This document shows positions 26,526 to 34,721 of a DNA stretch of 64,000 nucleotides, piece after piece. Position numbers and translations under genes: made by a program. The notes below the pieces were generated by a model. The model saw nothing but the letters and a program-made list of their open reading frames with translations, was not told the DNA's origin and made no database searches. Each line of letters opens with the position of its first letter. Position 1 is the first letter of the stretch. Origin of the DNA: Myxococcales bacterium (lineage in GTDB: Bacteria; Myxococcota_A; Polyangia; Haliangiales; Haliangiaceae); NCBI GenBank assembly GCA_011526095.1, contig WYBA01000170.1, positions 1-64,000 on the forward strand, given 5' to 3'.

Positions 26526-28036
26526 CCGCGTCGCTCGCGCTGCGGCGCCTGCTCGACGCCTGCCTCGCGGGACACCGCCCGTCGTGGCAACAGCTCGCGC
26601 CGTTCGGCGAGGTCACCGGCGCGGACCTCCACGCGCTGTGCGCCGCCGCCGACGCGCTGCGCGAGGCGCAGGCCGGCCCGCTCGTCACCTACGTCGTCAA
26701 CCGCAACATCAACTTCACCAACGTCTGCATCAAGCGGTGCGGGTTCTGCGCGTTCTCGCGCACCGGCCGGTCCGAGCAGGGCTACTTCCTGCCCGTCGAG
26801 GAGATCGTCGCGCGCGCGGTCGAGGCACGCGCGCTCGGCGCGACCGAGGTGTGCATCCAGGCCGGGCTGGCTCCCGCGATCGACGGCGACTTCTACGTCG
26901 AGCTCGTCCGCGCGGTGAAGCGCGCGGCCCCCGACCTGCACCTCCACGCCTACTCGCCCGAGGAGATCAAGTACGGCGCGCACCGCGCGCGGCGGTCGGT
27001 CCGCGATCACCTCGTCGCGCTGCGCGACGCCGGGCTCGGCACGCTCCCCGGCACGTCCGCCGAGATCCTCGACGACGCCGTGCGCGAGCGCCTCGCGCCC
27101 GGCCGCATCACCTCGGCGGAGTGGCTCGACGTCGTGCGCACCGCGCACGGGCTGGGCATCCGCACCACCGCGACGATGATGTACGGCCACGTCGAGTCGG
27201 TCGTCGACCGGCTGCGCCACCTCGAGACGCTGCGCGCGCTGCAGCGCGACACCGGCGGGATCACCGAGCTGGTGCCGCTGTCGTTCGTCCACGCCGAGGC
27301 GCCGATGTACGCGCGCGGCACGCCCGGGCTGCGGCCCGGGCCAGGCGGGCTCGACGTCGTGCGCACCCACGCGCTGGCGCGCGTGATGGTCGGCTGGGAC
27401 ATCCCGAGCCTGCAGGTGTCGTGGGTCAAGGAAGGCCTGCGCGTCGCCGAGCACCTGCTGACGTGCGGCGTCAACGACCTCGGCGGCACGCTGATGAACG
27501 AGAGCATCTCGACGTCGGCGGGCGCCGGCCACGGCCAGCTCGCGACGCCGGCGGCGCTACGACGGCTCGCCCGCGCGGCGGGCCGCGTCCCGGCCGAGCG
27601 CACCACGCTGTACCAGCTCCGTCGCGTGTTCGACGCGACGGGCGCCGGGGCGGTCGAGGCGGATGAGGCGGAGGAGGCGCTCGATCGTGTCGAGGACGCG
27701 GACGCTCGCTTCGGCAGCTACGCCGGGCTCACCCGCGAGGTGCGGTTCCGGTTCGAGCGACGACGCGAGCAGCCGCTCGAGGTCGGCGAGGTCGGGCGGT
27801 CCGTCGACGTCGAACGCGAGCCCGTCGCGGTCGAGCGTGCCGAGGCGGAGGCCGGCGGCCATGACCGCGGCGACGTGGCGGTCGTAGCTGTCGGCGTTGC
27901 CGAAGCAGGTCGGGAGCGGTGCGGGCACGCGCAGCGCGAGCGCGTTGGTCCCGAGGTGATCGCGATCCGGCGCCGCCACGACGTCGGCGCCGGCGAGCGC
28001 GCCGCACAGCCGCGCGACGTCGTCGGGGCCGACTAG
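26522..28036 (+). CDS. cofH: CofH, Fo synthase subunit 2, with long antisense-overlap tail
   Basis: A 504-residue frame. Residues 1 to about 370 are CofH: YVVNRNINFTNVCIKRCGFC with CIKRCGFC as the radical SAM motif, GYFLPVEEIVARAVEARALG, EVCIQAGLAP, HLHAYSPEEIKYGAH, LGTLPGTSAEILDD, TTATMMYGHVES, LVPLSFVHAEAPMY, GVNDLGGTLMNESIST and a final ERTTLYQLRRVF. CofH proteins normally end near there. No stop occurs until 28036, so about 134 extra residues, rich in Arg, Glu and Val, are the antisense of cofC. Either the protein truly carries this tail or a missed frameshift exists. The start overlaps cofG in GTGA. Confidence 0.9.
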   Translation: MTASLALRRLLDACLAGHRPSWQQLAPFGEVTGADLHALCAAADALREAQAGPLVTYVVNRNINFTNVCIKRCGFCAFSRTGRSEQGYFLPVEEIVARAVEARALGATEVCIQAGLAPAIDGDFYVELVRAVKRAAPDLHLHAYSPEEIKYGAHRARRSVRDHLVALRDAGLGTLPGTSAEILDDAVRERLAPGRITSAEWLDVVRTAHGLGIRTTATMMYGHVESVVDRLRHLETLRALQRDTGGITELVPLSFVHAEAPMYARGTPGLRPGPGGLDVVRTHALARVMVGWDIPSLQVSWVKEGLRVAEHLLTCGVNDLGGTLMNESISTSAGAGHGQLATPAALRRLARAAGRVPAERTTLYQLRRVFDATGAGAVEADEAEEALDRVEDADARFGSYAGLTREVRFRFERRREQPLEVGEVGRSVDVEREPVAVERAEAEAGGHDRGDVAVVAVGVAEAGRERCGHAQRERVGPEVIAIRRRHDVGAGERAAQPRDVVGAD

Positions 28037-28423
28037 CGGCAGATCGGCCATCACGACCACCGCGGCGCGGGCGCCGCGCCGCGCCAGGTCGCGCAGCCCG
28101 CGGTCGACGATCGCCGCGAGCGACACCGCGCCCGCGACCGGCACGTCGAACAGCACGTCCGCGCCCTGCGCGAGCGCCGCGGCCGCGGTGTCGTCGCCGT
28201 CGGTGGCGACGACGACGCCCGCGATCCCCGGCGCCGCGGCGACGGTCGCGACGACGTGATCGAACAGCAGGCGCGCGAGCTGCGCGCGGTCCGGGCCGAG
28301 GTGGCCGAGCCGCGACTTGCCCGTCCGGAACGACCGCGCGGGGACCAGCGCCCAGGTCCCGGGCGCGGCCGTCGGCGTCAGCGTCGAGCGCGGGGTGCGG
28401 GTGAGCGACATCGGGCGGCGCAT
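27557..28423 (-). CDS. cofC: CofC/FbiD-type phospholactate (or PEP) guanylyltransferase
   Basis: A 288-residue nucleotidyltransferase: WALVPARSFRTGKSRLGHL (nucleotide-binding start), VVVATDGDD, AAVVVMADLPLVGPDDVARL, VVAAPDRDHLGTNALALRVP and FGNADSYDRHVAAV, ending its conserved part at AFDVDGPPDLADLERLLASS. It activates 2-phospholactate, phosphoenolpyruvate or a relative with GTP for F420 assembly; the acceptor cannot be told by eye. About 65 further residues follow before the stop, which lies inside cofH on the other strand. ATG 28423 is one base after the cofD stop; ATG 28411 is an alternative. Confidence 0.88.
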   Translation of the reverse strand: MRRPMSLTRTPRSTLTPTAAPGTWALVPARSFRTGKSRLGHLGPDRAQLARLLFDHVVATVAAAPGIAGVVVATDGDDTAAAALAQGADVLFDVPVAGAVSLAAIVDRGLRDLARRGARAAVVVMADLPLVGPDDVARLCGALAGADVVAAPDRDHLGTNALALRVPAPLPTCFGNADSYDRHVAAVMAAGLRLGTLDRDGLAFDVDGPPDLADLERLLASSLEPEPHLAGEPGVAAEASVRVLDTIERLLRLIRLDRPGARRVEHATELVQRGALGRDAARRAGEPS

Positions 28424-28424
28424 C

Positions 28425-29333
28425 CTAGGGCAGCCTCCGCGCCAGGTCGAGAATCTCGCGGGCGAGGCGCGCGCGGTCGGCGCGGTCACCCATGACCGTC
28501 GCCGTGGCCAGCGTGGCCACGCCGGCCGGCGCGTCGTCGCCGCGCTCGATGACCATCGCGGTGAGCAGCGCGCCGTAGTGGGCGGCGATCGCGGCGGGGG
28601 AGGGCGGCAGGCCCGCGAGCGACTCGATCATCGGCGCGAGCGGGCCCTTGACCGCGCGGCCACCGACGATCGGGCTGACCGCGATCACCGGCCGGCGCGC
28701 CACCGCCGCGCGGACGCCGTCGAGCGCGAGGATCGGATCGATCGACACGTACGGGTTCGACGGCGGCAGGATCACCACGTCCGCGGCGTCGATCGCCGCG
28801 ACGACGCCGGCGGCCGGGCGGGGCGGGCCGGTGAACCGGACTCGCTCGACCCGCGGCGCGCCTCGCTGACCGACGAGCCAGTCCTGGAACGACAGCGTGC
28901 TGTCCGGCGTATCGATCAGCGTCGGACGCGGCGCGTCGGACATCGGCAGCAGGCGCGGGCCGACGCCGAGCGCGCGGCGCAGCGCGTCGGTGACGTCGGT
29001 GAGCGAGCGCCCGGCCGCGAGCGCCTGCGCGCGCATCAGGTGCGTGCCGAGGTCGCGGTCGCCGAGGCGGAACCACGCCGGGCCGCCGTAGCGCTCGACC
29101 ATCGCCAGCGCGTGGAACGTCTCGCCGGCGAGGCCCCACCCCTGCTCGGGGTGGGCGAGGCCGGCGAGCGTGTACATCACCGTGTCGAGATCGGGGCAGA
29201 TCGTGAGCCCCCAGTGGACGAAGTCGTCGCCGGTGTTGACGATGATCGTCAGGTCCTCCGGCGACAGCGCGGCGGCGAGGCCGTCGCACAGCCGCGCGCC
29301 GCCGACGCCTCCGGACAGCGCGACGACCTTCAT
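28425..29333 (-). CDS. cofD: CofD/FbiA, 2-phospho-L-lactate transferase
   Basis: A 302-residue transferase joining the activated phospholactate (or phosphoenolpyruvate) unit to Fo. Typical blocks: [20 protein letters not shown] at the N terminus, [92 protein letters not shown] and [13 protein letters not shown]. The length is that of the family. It lies between cofE (ATGA overlap) and cofC (one-base gap), so the three are translationally coupled. Confidence 0.96.
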   Translation of the reverse strand: MKVVALSGGVGGARLCDGLAAALSPEDLTIIVNTGDDFVHWGLTICPDLDTVMYTLAGLAHPEQGWGLAGETFHALAMVERYGGPAWFRLGDRDLGTHLMRAQALAAGRSLTDVTDALRRALGVGPRLLPMSDAPRPTLIDTPDSTLSFQDWLVGQRGAPRVERVRFTGPPRPAAGVVAAIDAADVVILPPSNPYVSIDPILALDGVRAAVARRPVIAVSPIVGGRAVKGPLAPMIESLAGLPPSPAAIAAHYGALLTAMVIERGDDAPAGVATLATATVMGDRADRARLAREILDLARRLP

Positions 29334-30124
29334 GCGTAGAGGTCCTCGCCGCGCCGGCGGGTCAGCGCGGCGGCGCCGTCGTCCGTCGTCGGCGCCCACC
29401 GCAGGCCGCGGACGAGCACCGCGGCGCGCCCCTCGTCGGCCTGCCCGGCGACCAGATCCGCCGCGGCGGCGACCTGATCGGCGAGCGCGGTGACGGTGCG
29501 CTCGAGCGGGCGCCCGACGAGGTCGCGGCGCCCGCGCTGGTCCCACAGCGGCGGCAGCCCGGCGACGCCGATCGCCGCGCCGACGGTGCCGAGGCGGAAC
29601 GGCCGGCCGAACGAGTCGGTGACGACGACGCCGAGCGTCACGCCCGGCGGCGCGAGCGCCGCGCGCAGCCGCGCCGCGCTGGCGTCCGGATCCGCGGGCA
29701 GCAGGATCGCCCACGGGCCGACGCCGCGCGCGGCGCGCGCCGGCGGCGGCGCGGCGTTCGACAGGTCGATGCCCGCGTCGGCGGTGACGAACCCGAGGCG
29801 ATGGCGCACGATCAGCGCGCCGCGCGCGACGCGCGACACCGCGCTCGCCTCGCGCAGCACCAGCTCGATCAGCCGCGCGTCCTTGCCGGTGGTCTCGGCG
29901 AGGCCGCGCGCCCGCTCCGACGCGTCGACCGCGGCGAGGTCGACGAACCGGTCCTCGACGCGCGACACCACCTTGGACGGCACGACGACGACGTCGCCGT
30001 CGCGCAGCGTCAGCTCGGCGCGCGCCAGCGCCGCGGCGATCAGCGCCGGCAGGTCGTCGCCGGGCCCCACGACCGGCAGCCCCGGCAGCGCGAACAGCTC
30101 CAGGCGCGCGCCGCAGCTCACCAT
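29330..30124 (-). CDS. cofE: CofE, F420-0 gamma-glutamyl ligase (single domain)
   Basis: A 264-residue ligase adding glutamates to F420-0 with GTP. Blocks: [109 protein letters not shown] and [19 protein letters not shown]. It lacks the C-terminal nitroreductase-like domain found in actinobacterial FbiB, so final reduction of a dehydro-intermediate, if the organism uses phosphoenolpyruvate, would need another enzyme. The ATG overlaps the npdG stop by one base (TGATG); the stop overlaps cofD. Confidence 0.95.
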   Translation of the reverse strand: MVSCGARLELFALPGLPVVGPGDDLPALIAAALARAELTLRDGDVVVVPSKVVSRVEDRFVDLAAVDASERARGLAETTGKDARLIELVLREASAVSRVARGALIVRHRLGFVTADAGIDLSNAAPPPARAARGVGPWAILLPADPDASAARLRAALAPPGVTLGVVVTDSFGRPFRLGTVGAAIGVAGLPPLWDQRGRRDLVGRPLERTVTALADQVAAAADLVAGQADEGRAAVLVRGLRWAPTTDDGAAALTRRRGEDLYA

Positions 30125-30765
30125 CACAGCCCCGCGATCTTCAGCGCCAGGCCGTGGCGCTTGTAGGTCTTGTTGAGGTGGATCAGCACCGGCGTCATCG
30201 CCTCGAGCGCGACCGCGTTGGCCAGCGCCCCGGCGTCGAGCCCGCGCGCGCCGAGGGCGCCGACGAGCTCGATCACGGTCGCCTTGGCCGCCGCGTCGTC
30301 GCCGACGACGAGCACGTCTTGATCGAGCGGGCGCTCGAGATCCTCGAGCACGGTCGAGCTGACGTGGTGCAGGGCGCCGACGACGCGCGCGGCGTCGCGC
30401 AGCAGGCGCTGCGCCTCGAGCGCGGCGGCGCCGCCCTCGGGCAGGTGGACCTTCGCCACCGCCGGCGGGACCAGCGGCACGACCAGGTCGACGACGATCT
30501 TGCCGGCGAGCGCCGCGCGCAGCGCCTCCAGCGTCGGGCGCTGCGCCGGGTACGGCACGCTCACGACCACGACGTCGCCCGCGGCCGCGGTCGCGTTGTC
30601 GCCGCCGGCGATGGCGCGCCGGGCGCGCGCGCCGAGCTCGTCCGCGGCCGCGTGCGCGCGCGCCGCGTCGCGCGATCCGATGACGACGTCGTGGCCGGCG
30701 CGCGCCCACCGCATCGCGAGCCCGCGGCCCTCCTTGCCCGCGCCGCCGAGGATGCCGATCCGCAT
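30124..30765 (-). CDS. npdG: NADPH-dependent F420 reductase (Fno type)
   Basis: A 213-residue Rossmann protein: [20 protein letters not shown] (dinucleotide-binding loop), [11 protein letters not shown] (NADPH-selecting Ser/Arg), [37 protein letters not shown] and VLVVGDD, then a C-terminal helix region with [17 protein letters not shown]. Fno exchanges hydride between NADPH and F420, so it would regenerate F420H2 for reductions or dispose of it. It is placed between cofE and the luciferase-like oxidoreductase gene, whose stop immediately precedes its ATG. Confidence 0.93.
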   Translation of the reverse strand: MRIGILGGAGKEGRGLAMRWARAGHDVVIGSRDAARAHAAADELGARARRAIAGGDNATAAAGDVVVVSVPYPAQRPTLEALRAALAGKIVVDLVVPLVPPAVAKVHLPEGGAAALEAQRLLRDAARVVGALHHVSSTVLEDLERPLDQDVLVVGDDAAAKATVIELVGALGARGLDAGALANAVALEAMTPVLIHLNKTYKRHGLALKIAGL

Positions 30766-31791
30766 CTACAGCGCCAGCTCCGCCAGCAGGCGGATCGCCT
30801 CCGGCTGCTGCCCGCCGACGATCATCGTCGTGATCCCGGCCTTCTTCCACACGCCGAACCGCTCGCGGATCCGCTCCGGCGGCCCGACGAGGTAGAGCGT
30901 GTCGATCATCTCGTCGGGCACCGCCGCCACCGCCTCCTTGCGCTTGCCCGCCAGGAACAGCTCCTGGATCTGCACGCACGCGTCCTCGAACCCGACGCGG
31001 CGAAGGTACTCGCCGTAGAAGTTCTTGTCCTTCGCGCCCATGCCGCCGATGTACAGCGCGAGCTGCTCGCGGAACGGCACGCGCACCTGGTCGAGCGGGC
31101 CGACCGCGACCGCCACCGTCGGGGCGATGTCGAAGTCGGCGAGCTGCTTGCCGTCCTTGCGCAGCGCGAGCCCGGCCTGCACGTGATCCGTGATCACCTC
31201 CGGCCGCAGCGGGTTCATGCACGTGAGCAGCAGCCCGTCGCACAGCTCGCCGCACAGCTCCTGGCCCTTGGGCGCCATCGAGCCGGAGTAGATCGGGATG
31301 TCCTTGCGGCCGTGGACCATCGAGCGCAGCGGCTTGCCGAGGCCGGCCGAGCCCGGCCCGCGGTACGGGATCTGGTAGCGCTCACCCTCGAACTGCAGCG
31401 GCGCCTCGCGCGCCAGGATCGCCTTGACGATCGTGATGTACTCGCGCAGCCACGTCAGCGGCTTGTGCCACGGCACGCCGTGCCAGCCCTCGACCACCTG
31501 CGGGCCGGAGGTGCCGAGCCCGAGGATGAACCGCTCGCCGCTGAGCCCGTCGAGCGTCATCGCGGTCATCGCGGTGTTCGCCGGCGAGCGCCCGGGGAGC
31601 TGCATGATCGCGGTGCCGAGCTTGATCCGCGACGTCTGCGCCGCGATCCACGCCAGCGGGCTGACCGCGTCGGAGCCCCACGCCTCGGCGGTCCACACCG
31701 AGTGGTATCCGAGCTCCTCCGCGAGCCGGATCTTGCTCATGTCGATGGCGACCTGCGCGCCCGAGTAACCGACCATCAATCCGAGACGCAT
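30766..31791 (-). CDS. Luciferase-like F420-dependent oxidoreductase (Rv3520c-like)
   Basis: A 341-residue luciferase-like monooxygenase-fold protein. Blocks: [120 protein letters not shown] and [20 protein letters not shown]. The AEAWGSD and IGGMGA blocks are those of Rv3520c, a KstR-regulon F420 family protein in Mycobacterium tuberculosis (from memory). Adjacent F420 biosynthesis and npdG genes support F420 rather than FMN as cofactor. The reaction is unknown; a hydride transfer to or from a sterol side-chain CoA ester is plausible. AGGAG lies 11 bp before the ATG. Confidence 0.87.
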   Translation of the reverse strand: MRLGLMVGYSGAQVAIDMSKIRLAEELGYHSVWTAEAWGSDAVSPLAWIAAQTSRIKLGTAIMQLPGRSPANTAMTAMTLDGLSGERFILGLGTSGPQVVEGWHGVPWHKPLTWLREYITIVKAILAREAPLQFEGERYQIPYRGPGSAGLGKPLRSMVHGRKDIPIYSGSMAPKGQELCGELCDGLLLTCMNPLRPEVITDHVQAGLALRKDGKQLADFDIAPTVAVAVGPLDQVRVPFREQLALYIGGMGAKDKNFYGEYLRRVGFEDACVQIQELFLAGKRKEAVAAVPDEMIDTLYLVGPPERIRERFGVWKKAGITTMIVGGQQPEAIRLLAELAL

Positions 31792-31868
31792 CGTCGAGTG
31801 CTCCTGAGGCTCTTGGCGAGGTGGGGACCCGACGGACTGGTCCGGCGGGGCGGGGCGGCGAGCCCCGT

Positions 31869-32651
31869 CTAGGGATGCTGGCTGGAGACCGAGACGACCT
31901 CGCCCGTCATGTACGAGGCGTAGTCGCTGGCGAGGAACACGATCACGTTCGCGACCTCCCACGGCTCGGCGGCGCGGCCGAACGCCTCGCGCTCGGTCAG
32001 CCGGTCGAGCAGGTCCTGGGTCGTCACCTTCACCAGGAACTTGTGGACGGCGATGCTCGGCGACACGGCGTTGATCCGGATCCCGGCGGGCGCCGCCTCG
32101 AGCGCGGCGCACCGGGTCAGCGCCATCACGCCGGCCTTGGCCGCGGCGTAGTGGGCCTGGCCCGCCTGCGCCCGCCACGCCAGCACGCTGGCGTTGTTGA
32201 CGATCGCGCCGCGGCCGCGCGGGGTCATGTGGCGCAGCGCCGCGCGCGTCATCCGGAACGTGCCGGTGAGCGAGATGTCGAGCACCGTGCTCCACTGCTC
32301 GTCGGTCATCTCGGCGACCGGCGCGGTGCCGCCGAGGCCGGCGTTGTTGACCAGCACGTCGACGCCGCCGAGCGCGCGCTCCGCCGCCGCCCACAGCGCG
32401 TCGACCTCGCCCTGCTTCGACACGTCGCACCGGCACGTCGGCACCGGCGCGCCCGCCAGCTCGGCGAGCGCCGTCGCGGCCTCGCCCAGCCGCCGCTCGT
32501 GGACGTCGCTGATCATCACGCGCGCGCCCTCCTCGACGCACCGCTTCGCGGTGGCGAAGCCGATGCCGGTGCCGGCGGCGGCGGTGATCAGCACGGTCTT
32601 GCCGGCCAGCAGGTCGCGGCCGGGCGGGTACGGCGGCAGGGTCATCGTCAT
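31869..32651 (-). CDS. Short-chain dehydrogenase with TAAAGTGIG cofactor loop
   Basis: A 260-residue SDR with an unusual glycine loop (VLITAAAGTGIGFATAKRCV), active-site VLVNNAGLGGTAPVAEMTDE, Ser-Tyr-Lys in NNASVLAWRAQAGQAHYAAA, RINAVSPSIAVHKFLVK, and a closing SDYASYMTGEVVSVSSQHP. The N-terminal LPPYPPGRDLL segment and the TAAAGTGIG loop recur in SDRs of actinobacterial cholesterol regulons (recollection, not checked). The ATG overlaps the acyltransferase stop (ATGA). It lies 77 bp ahead of the luciferase-like gene in an operon that continues into F420 biosynthesis. Probable role: oxidation of a hydroxyl or hydroxyacyl-CoA steroid intermediate. Confidence 0.88.
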   Translation of the reverse strand: MTMTLPPYPPGRDLLAGKTVLITAAAGTGIGFATAKRCVEEGARVMISDVHERRLGEAATALAELAGAPVPTCRCDVSKQGEVDALWAAAERALGGVDVLVNNAGLGGTAPVAEMTDEQWSTVLDISLTGTFRMTRAALRHMTPRGRGAIVNNASVLAWRAQAGQAHYAAAKAGVMALTRCAALEAAPAGIRINAVSPSIAVHKFLVKVTTQDLLDRLTEREAFGRAAEPWEVANVIVFLASDYASYMTGEVVSVSSQHP

Positions 32652-33553
32652 GACAGGTCTTCTCGCTTCAGCTCGTCGAGCAGGCCCTGCACCGAGGCGC
32701 GCACGGTGGCGTCGACGTCGTCCACCATCTCGTCGCTCGGCTCGGCCCCCGGGGCCAGCAGCGGCGGCTGCACCGCCGGCGCGACGCGGTAGCGCAGCGT
32801 CCCCGGCAGCGGCAGGTGCGGCCACGGCCCGATCGCCAGGCCCCACGGCAGCGACAGGTGGACCGGCCACACGCTGGCGCGCGTGAGCTGCGGCAGCCGC
32901 ATCCACCGCGCCAGCCTCTGCCCGTCGGACAGCACCATCAGCGTCTCGTGCGCGCCGGCGTTGGCGACCGGGACGATCGGCACGCCCGCGGTGATCGCCG
33001 TGCGCGCGTAGCCGGTGCGGCCGCCGAACCGGACGGTGTAGCGCTCGCGGTACGGCCGCCAGGTGTCGACGTCGCCGCCCGGCATCACCAGCAGGTCGCG
33101 GCCCCACCGCGTCAGCACGTCGGCCGCGACGCCGCGGCCGGCGCGCAGCACGCCGATCCGGCCGAAGAACCGCGCGGTCGTGCGCGTCGACATGATGATC
33201 TCGTGGGCCAGCGGGTGGATCGGCCGGTCGAGGCCGAAGTGCTGGTACCAGGCGTAGCCGAACCCCCACACGTCGGGGATCGAGGTGCCGCCCGAGTGGT
33301 TCGACACGACCATCACCGGCTTGCGTGGAACATGTTCCATGCCGCGGACGTCGAGCGCGAAGTACTTGCCGAGCCCGAAGAACCGGCGCGCGAACCGCAG
33401 GACCTGCGCGACCGCCTCCGGATCGTAGCTGCCGGGGTCGTTGCCACCGTCGGGGGTGCCGGTGTCGCGGTGCAGCCAGCGCAGCAGGCCCGCGCGCTCG
33501 TGGCCGCGCGCCGGCTCGTCGGATTGTCGCAGGGTCACATCCGCAACGTACAT
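32648..33553 (-). CDS. PlsC-like lysophospholipid/diacylglycerol acyltransferase
   Basis: A 301-residue membrane-associated acyltransferase. The catalytic His motif is VMVVSNHSGGTSIPD; substrate-binding blocks are RFFGRIGVLRAGRG, LLVMPGGDVDTWRPY and AGVPIVPVANAGAHETL, with a Trp/Pro-rich segment near residue 220. It is the first gene of the leftward operon toward cofC. ATG 33553 is used because the upstream in-frame ATG at 33577 lies inside the operator. A second palindrome of the same type lies within its coding sequence at 33326. It may esterify released acyl chains or sterols; this is inference from context. Confidence 0.82.
   Translation of the reverse strand: MYVADVTLRQSDEPARGHERAGLLRWLHRDTGTPDGGNDPGSYDPEAVAQVLRFARRFFGLGKYFALDVRGMEHVPRKPVMVVSNHSGGTSIPDVWGFGYAWYQHFGLDRPIHPLAHEIIMSTRTTARFFGRIGVLRAGRGVAADVLTRWGRDLLVMPGGDVDTWRPYRERYTVRFGGRTGYARTAITAGVPIVPVANAGAHETLMVLSDGQRLARWMRLPQLTRASVWPVHLSLPWGLAIGPWPHLPLPGTLRYRVAPAVQPPLLAPGAEPSDEMVDDVDATVRASVQGLLDELKREDLS
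33326..33339. promoter_or_regulatory. Intragenic KstR-type palindrome (site 2)
   Basis: TGGAACATGTTCCA, a perfect 14-bp palindrome fitting TnnAACnnGTTnnA, about 75 codons into the acyltransferase gene (encoding part of GMEHVPRK). It may be a roadblock/auxiliary operator acting with site 3 some 230 bp away, or coincidence from codon use. Confidence 0.4.
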
Positions 33554-33569
33554 GCTTGCCTGGGCCGAG

Positions 33570-33583
33570 TGAAACATGTTTCA
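33570..33583. promoter_or_regulatory. KstR-type palindromic operator (site 3)
   Basis: TGAAACATGTTTCA, a perfect palindrome in the 66 bp between the divergent acyltransferase (start 33553) and Rieske oxygenase (start 33620) genes. It would control the operon carrying cofC, cofD, cofE and npdG as well as the oxygenase. Confidence 0.85.
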
Positions 33584-33619
33584 GTCAGTCCCGCCACAGC
33601 ATTCGGCCAGGAGGATCCG

Positions 33620-34585
33620 ATGAGCCGCTTTCCCATGCCCCGCTACCCCAACGGCTGGTTCCAGGTGGCGTACGTCGACGAGCTGCCGCCCGGCGGCGTC
33701 AAGCCGCTGCGCTACTTCGGCCGCGACCTCGTCCTGTTCCGCACCGAGAGCGGCGTCGCGAAGGTGCTCGACGCGCACTGCCCGCACCTCGGCGCGCACC
33801 TCGGCCACGGCGGCAAGGTCAAGGGCGACTGCCTCGAGTGCCCGTTCCACGCGTGGAAGTTCGACGGCGCCGGCACGTGCGTCGAGGTGCCGTACGCCAA
33901 GAAGATCCCGCCGCGCGCGACGATCCCGACGTGGCACCTGCGCGAGGTCAACGGCCTGATCATGGTGTGGCACCACGCCCAGGGCGCGCCGCCGTCGTGG
34001 GAGGTGCCGCTGCTGTCCGAGTACGGCAGCGACGACTGGACGCCGTACGAGAAGCGCAGCTGGAAGATCAAGACGCACAACCAGGAGATGGCCGAGAACT
34101 CGGTCGACTCGGCGCACTTCCTCTACCTGCACGGCACGCAGGAGATGCCGACGACCGAGGCGGAGATCGTCGGGCCGCTCTTGCACACGCGGTCGCAGAC
34201 GCTGATGAAGACGCCGCAGGGCAAGGTCAAGGGCGAGATCGACGTCCACGTCCACGGCTTCGGGTTCACGACGACGCGGTTCAAGGGCATCGTCGAGACC
34301 CTGCTCGTGTCGTCGGCGACGGCGATCGACGAGGACTACTGCGAGCTGCGGTTCAGCTTCATGGTCCGCAAGATGGTCAACGAGGGCGTCACCTCGACCG
34401 TCGGCGCCGCGTTCATGCGCGAGGTCAGCCGCCAGCTCGAGCAGGACATCCCGATCTGGGAGAACAAGATCTACATCCACCCGCCGGTGCTGGTGGACGG
34501 CGACGGGCCGATCGGGATGTTCCGGCGCTGGGCGAAGCAGTTCTACGAGGGCCACCCGGGGGCGGACGTGGCCGCCGCGTCCTGA
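33620..34585 (+). CDS. Rieske non-haem iron oxygenase, KshA/DAF-36 class
   Basis: A 321-residue oxygenase alpha subunit with AGGAGG 6 bp before the ATG. The Rieske cluster is bound by CPHLGAHLG and ECPFHAWKF (CxH...CxxH). The catalytic iron ligands lie in MAENSVDSAHFLYLHGTQEM (Asp and two His). It lacks any ferredoxin or reductase domain and needs an external electron donor. Overall blocks (ENKIYIHPPVLVDGDGPIG, FRRWAKQFYEG) place it with steroid-acting oxygenases such as KshA (9-alpha-hydroxylase) and cholesterol 7-desaturase. Which position it attacks cannot be told. It shares an operator with the acyltransferase-F420 operon. Confidence 0.88.
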   Translation: MSRFPMPRYPNGWFQVAYVDELPPGGVKPLRYFGRDLVLFRTESGVAKVLDAHCPHLGAHLGHGGKVKGDCLECPFHAWKFDGAGTCVEVPYAKKIPPRATIPTWHLREVNGLIMVWHHAQGAPPSWEVPLLSEYGSDDWTPYEKRSWKIKTHNQEMAENSVDSAHFLYLHGTQEMPTTEAEIVGPLLHTRSQTLMKTPQGKVKGEIDVHVHGFGFTTTRFKGIVETLLVSSATAIDEDYCELRFSFMVRKMVNEGVTSTVGAAFMREVSRQLEQDIPIWENKIYIHPPVLVDGDGPIGMFRRWAKQFYEGHPGADVAAAS

Positions 34586-34721
34586 GCACCGCCGGCGCCC
34601 GTGGGGCACCCTCTCCGAAAGTGCAGGGTGGGGGCTCGGGAGTGACGCAGGAGCGGCAGGACCCGGCAACCGTGGTCCGACACCTCGTCACATGGGGGGC
34701 AAACGTGGCTCAATCCCTGCG

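Noticed and set aside
33554..33577. Earlier ATG start codons lying inside operator palindromes (also 44185 and 48644)
   Set aside because: Each gives a short N terminus starting MFH that is encoded by the operator itself (CATGTTTCA type); downstream ATGs match family starts better.
34586..34721. Imperfect repeat CACCCT...AGGGTG as a terminator after the Rieske gene
   Set aside because: Stem of six with a 12-base loop and no T-run; too weak to call.
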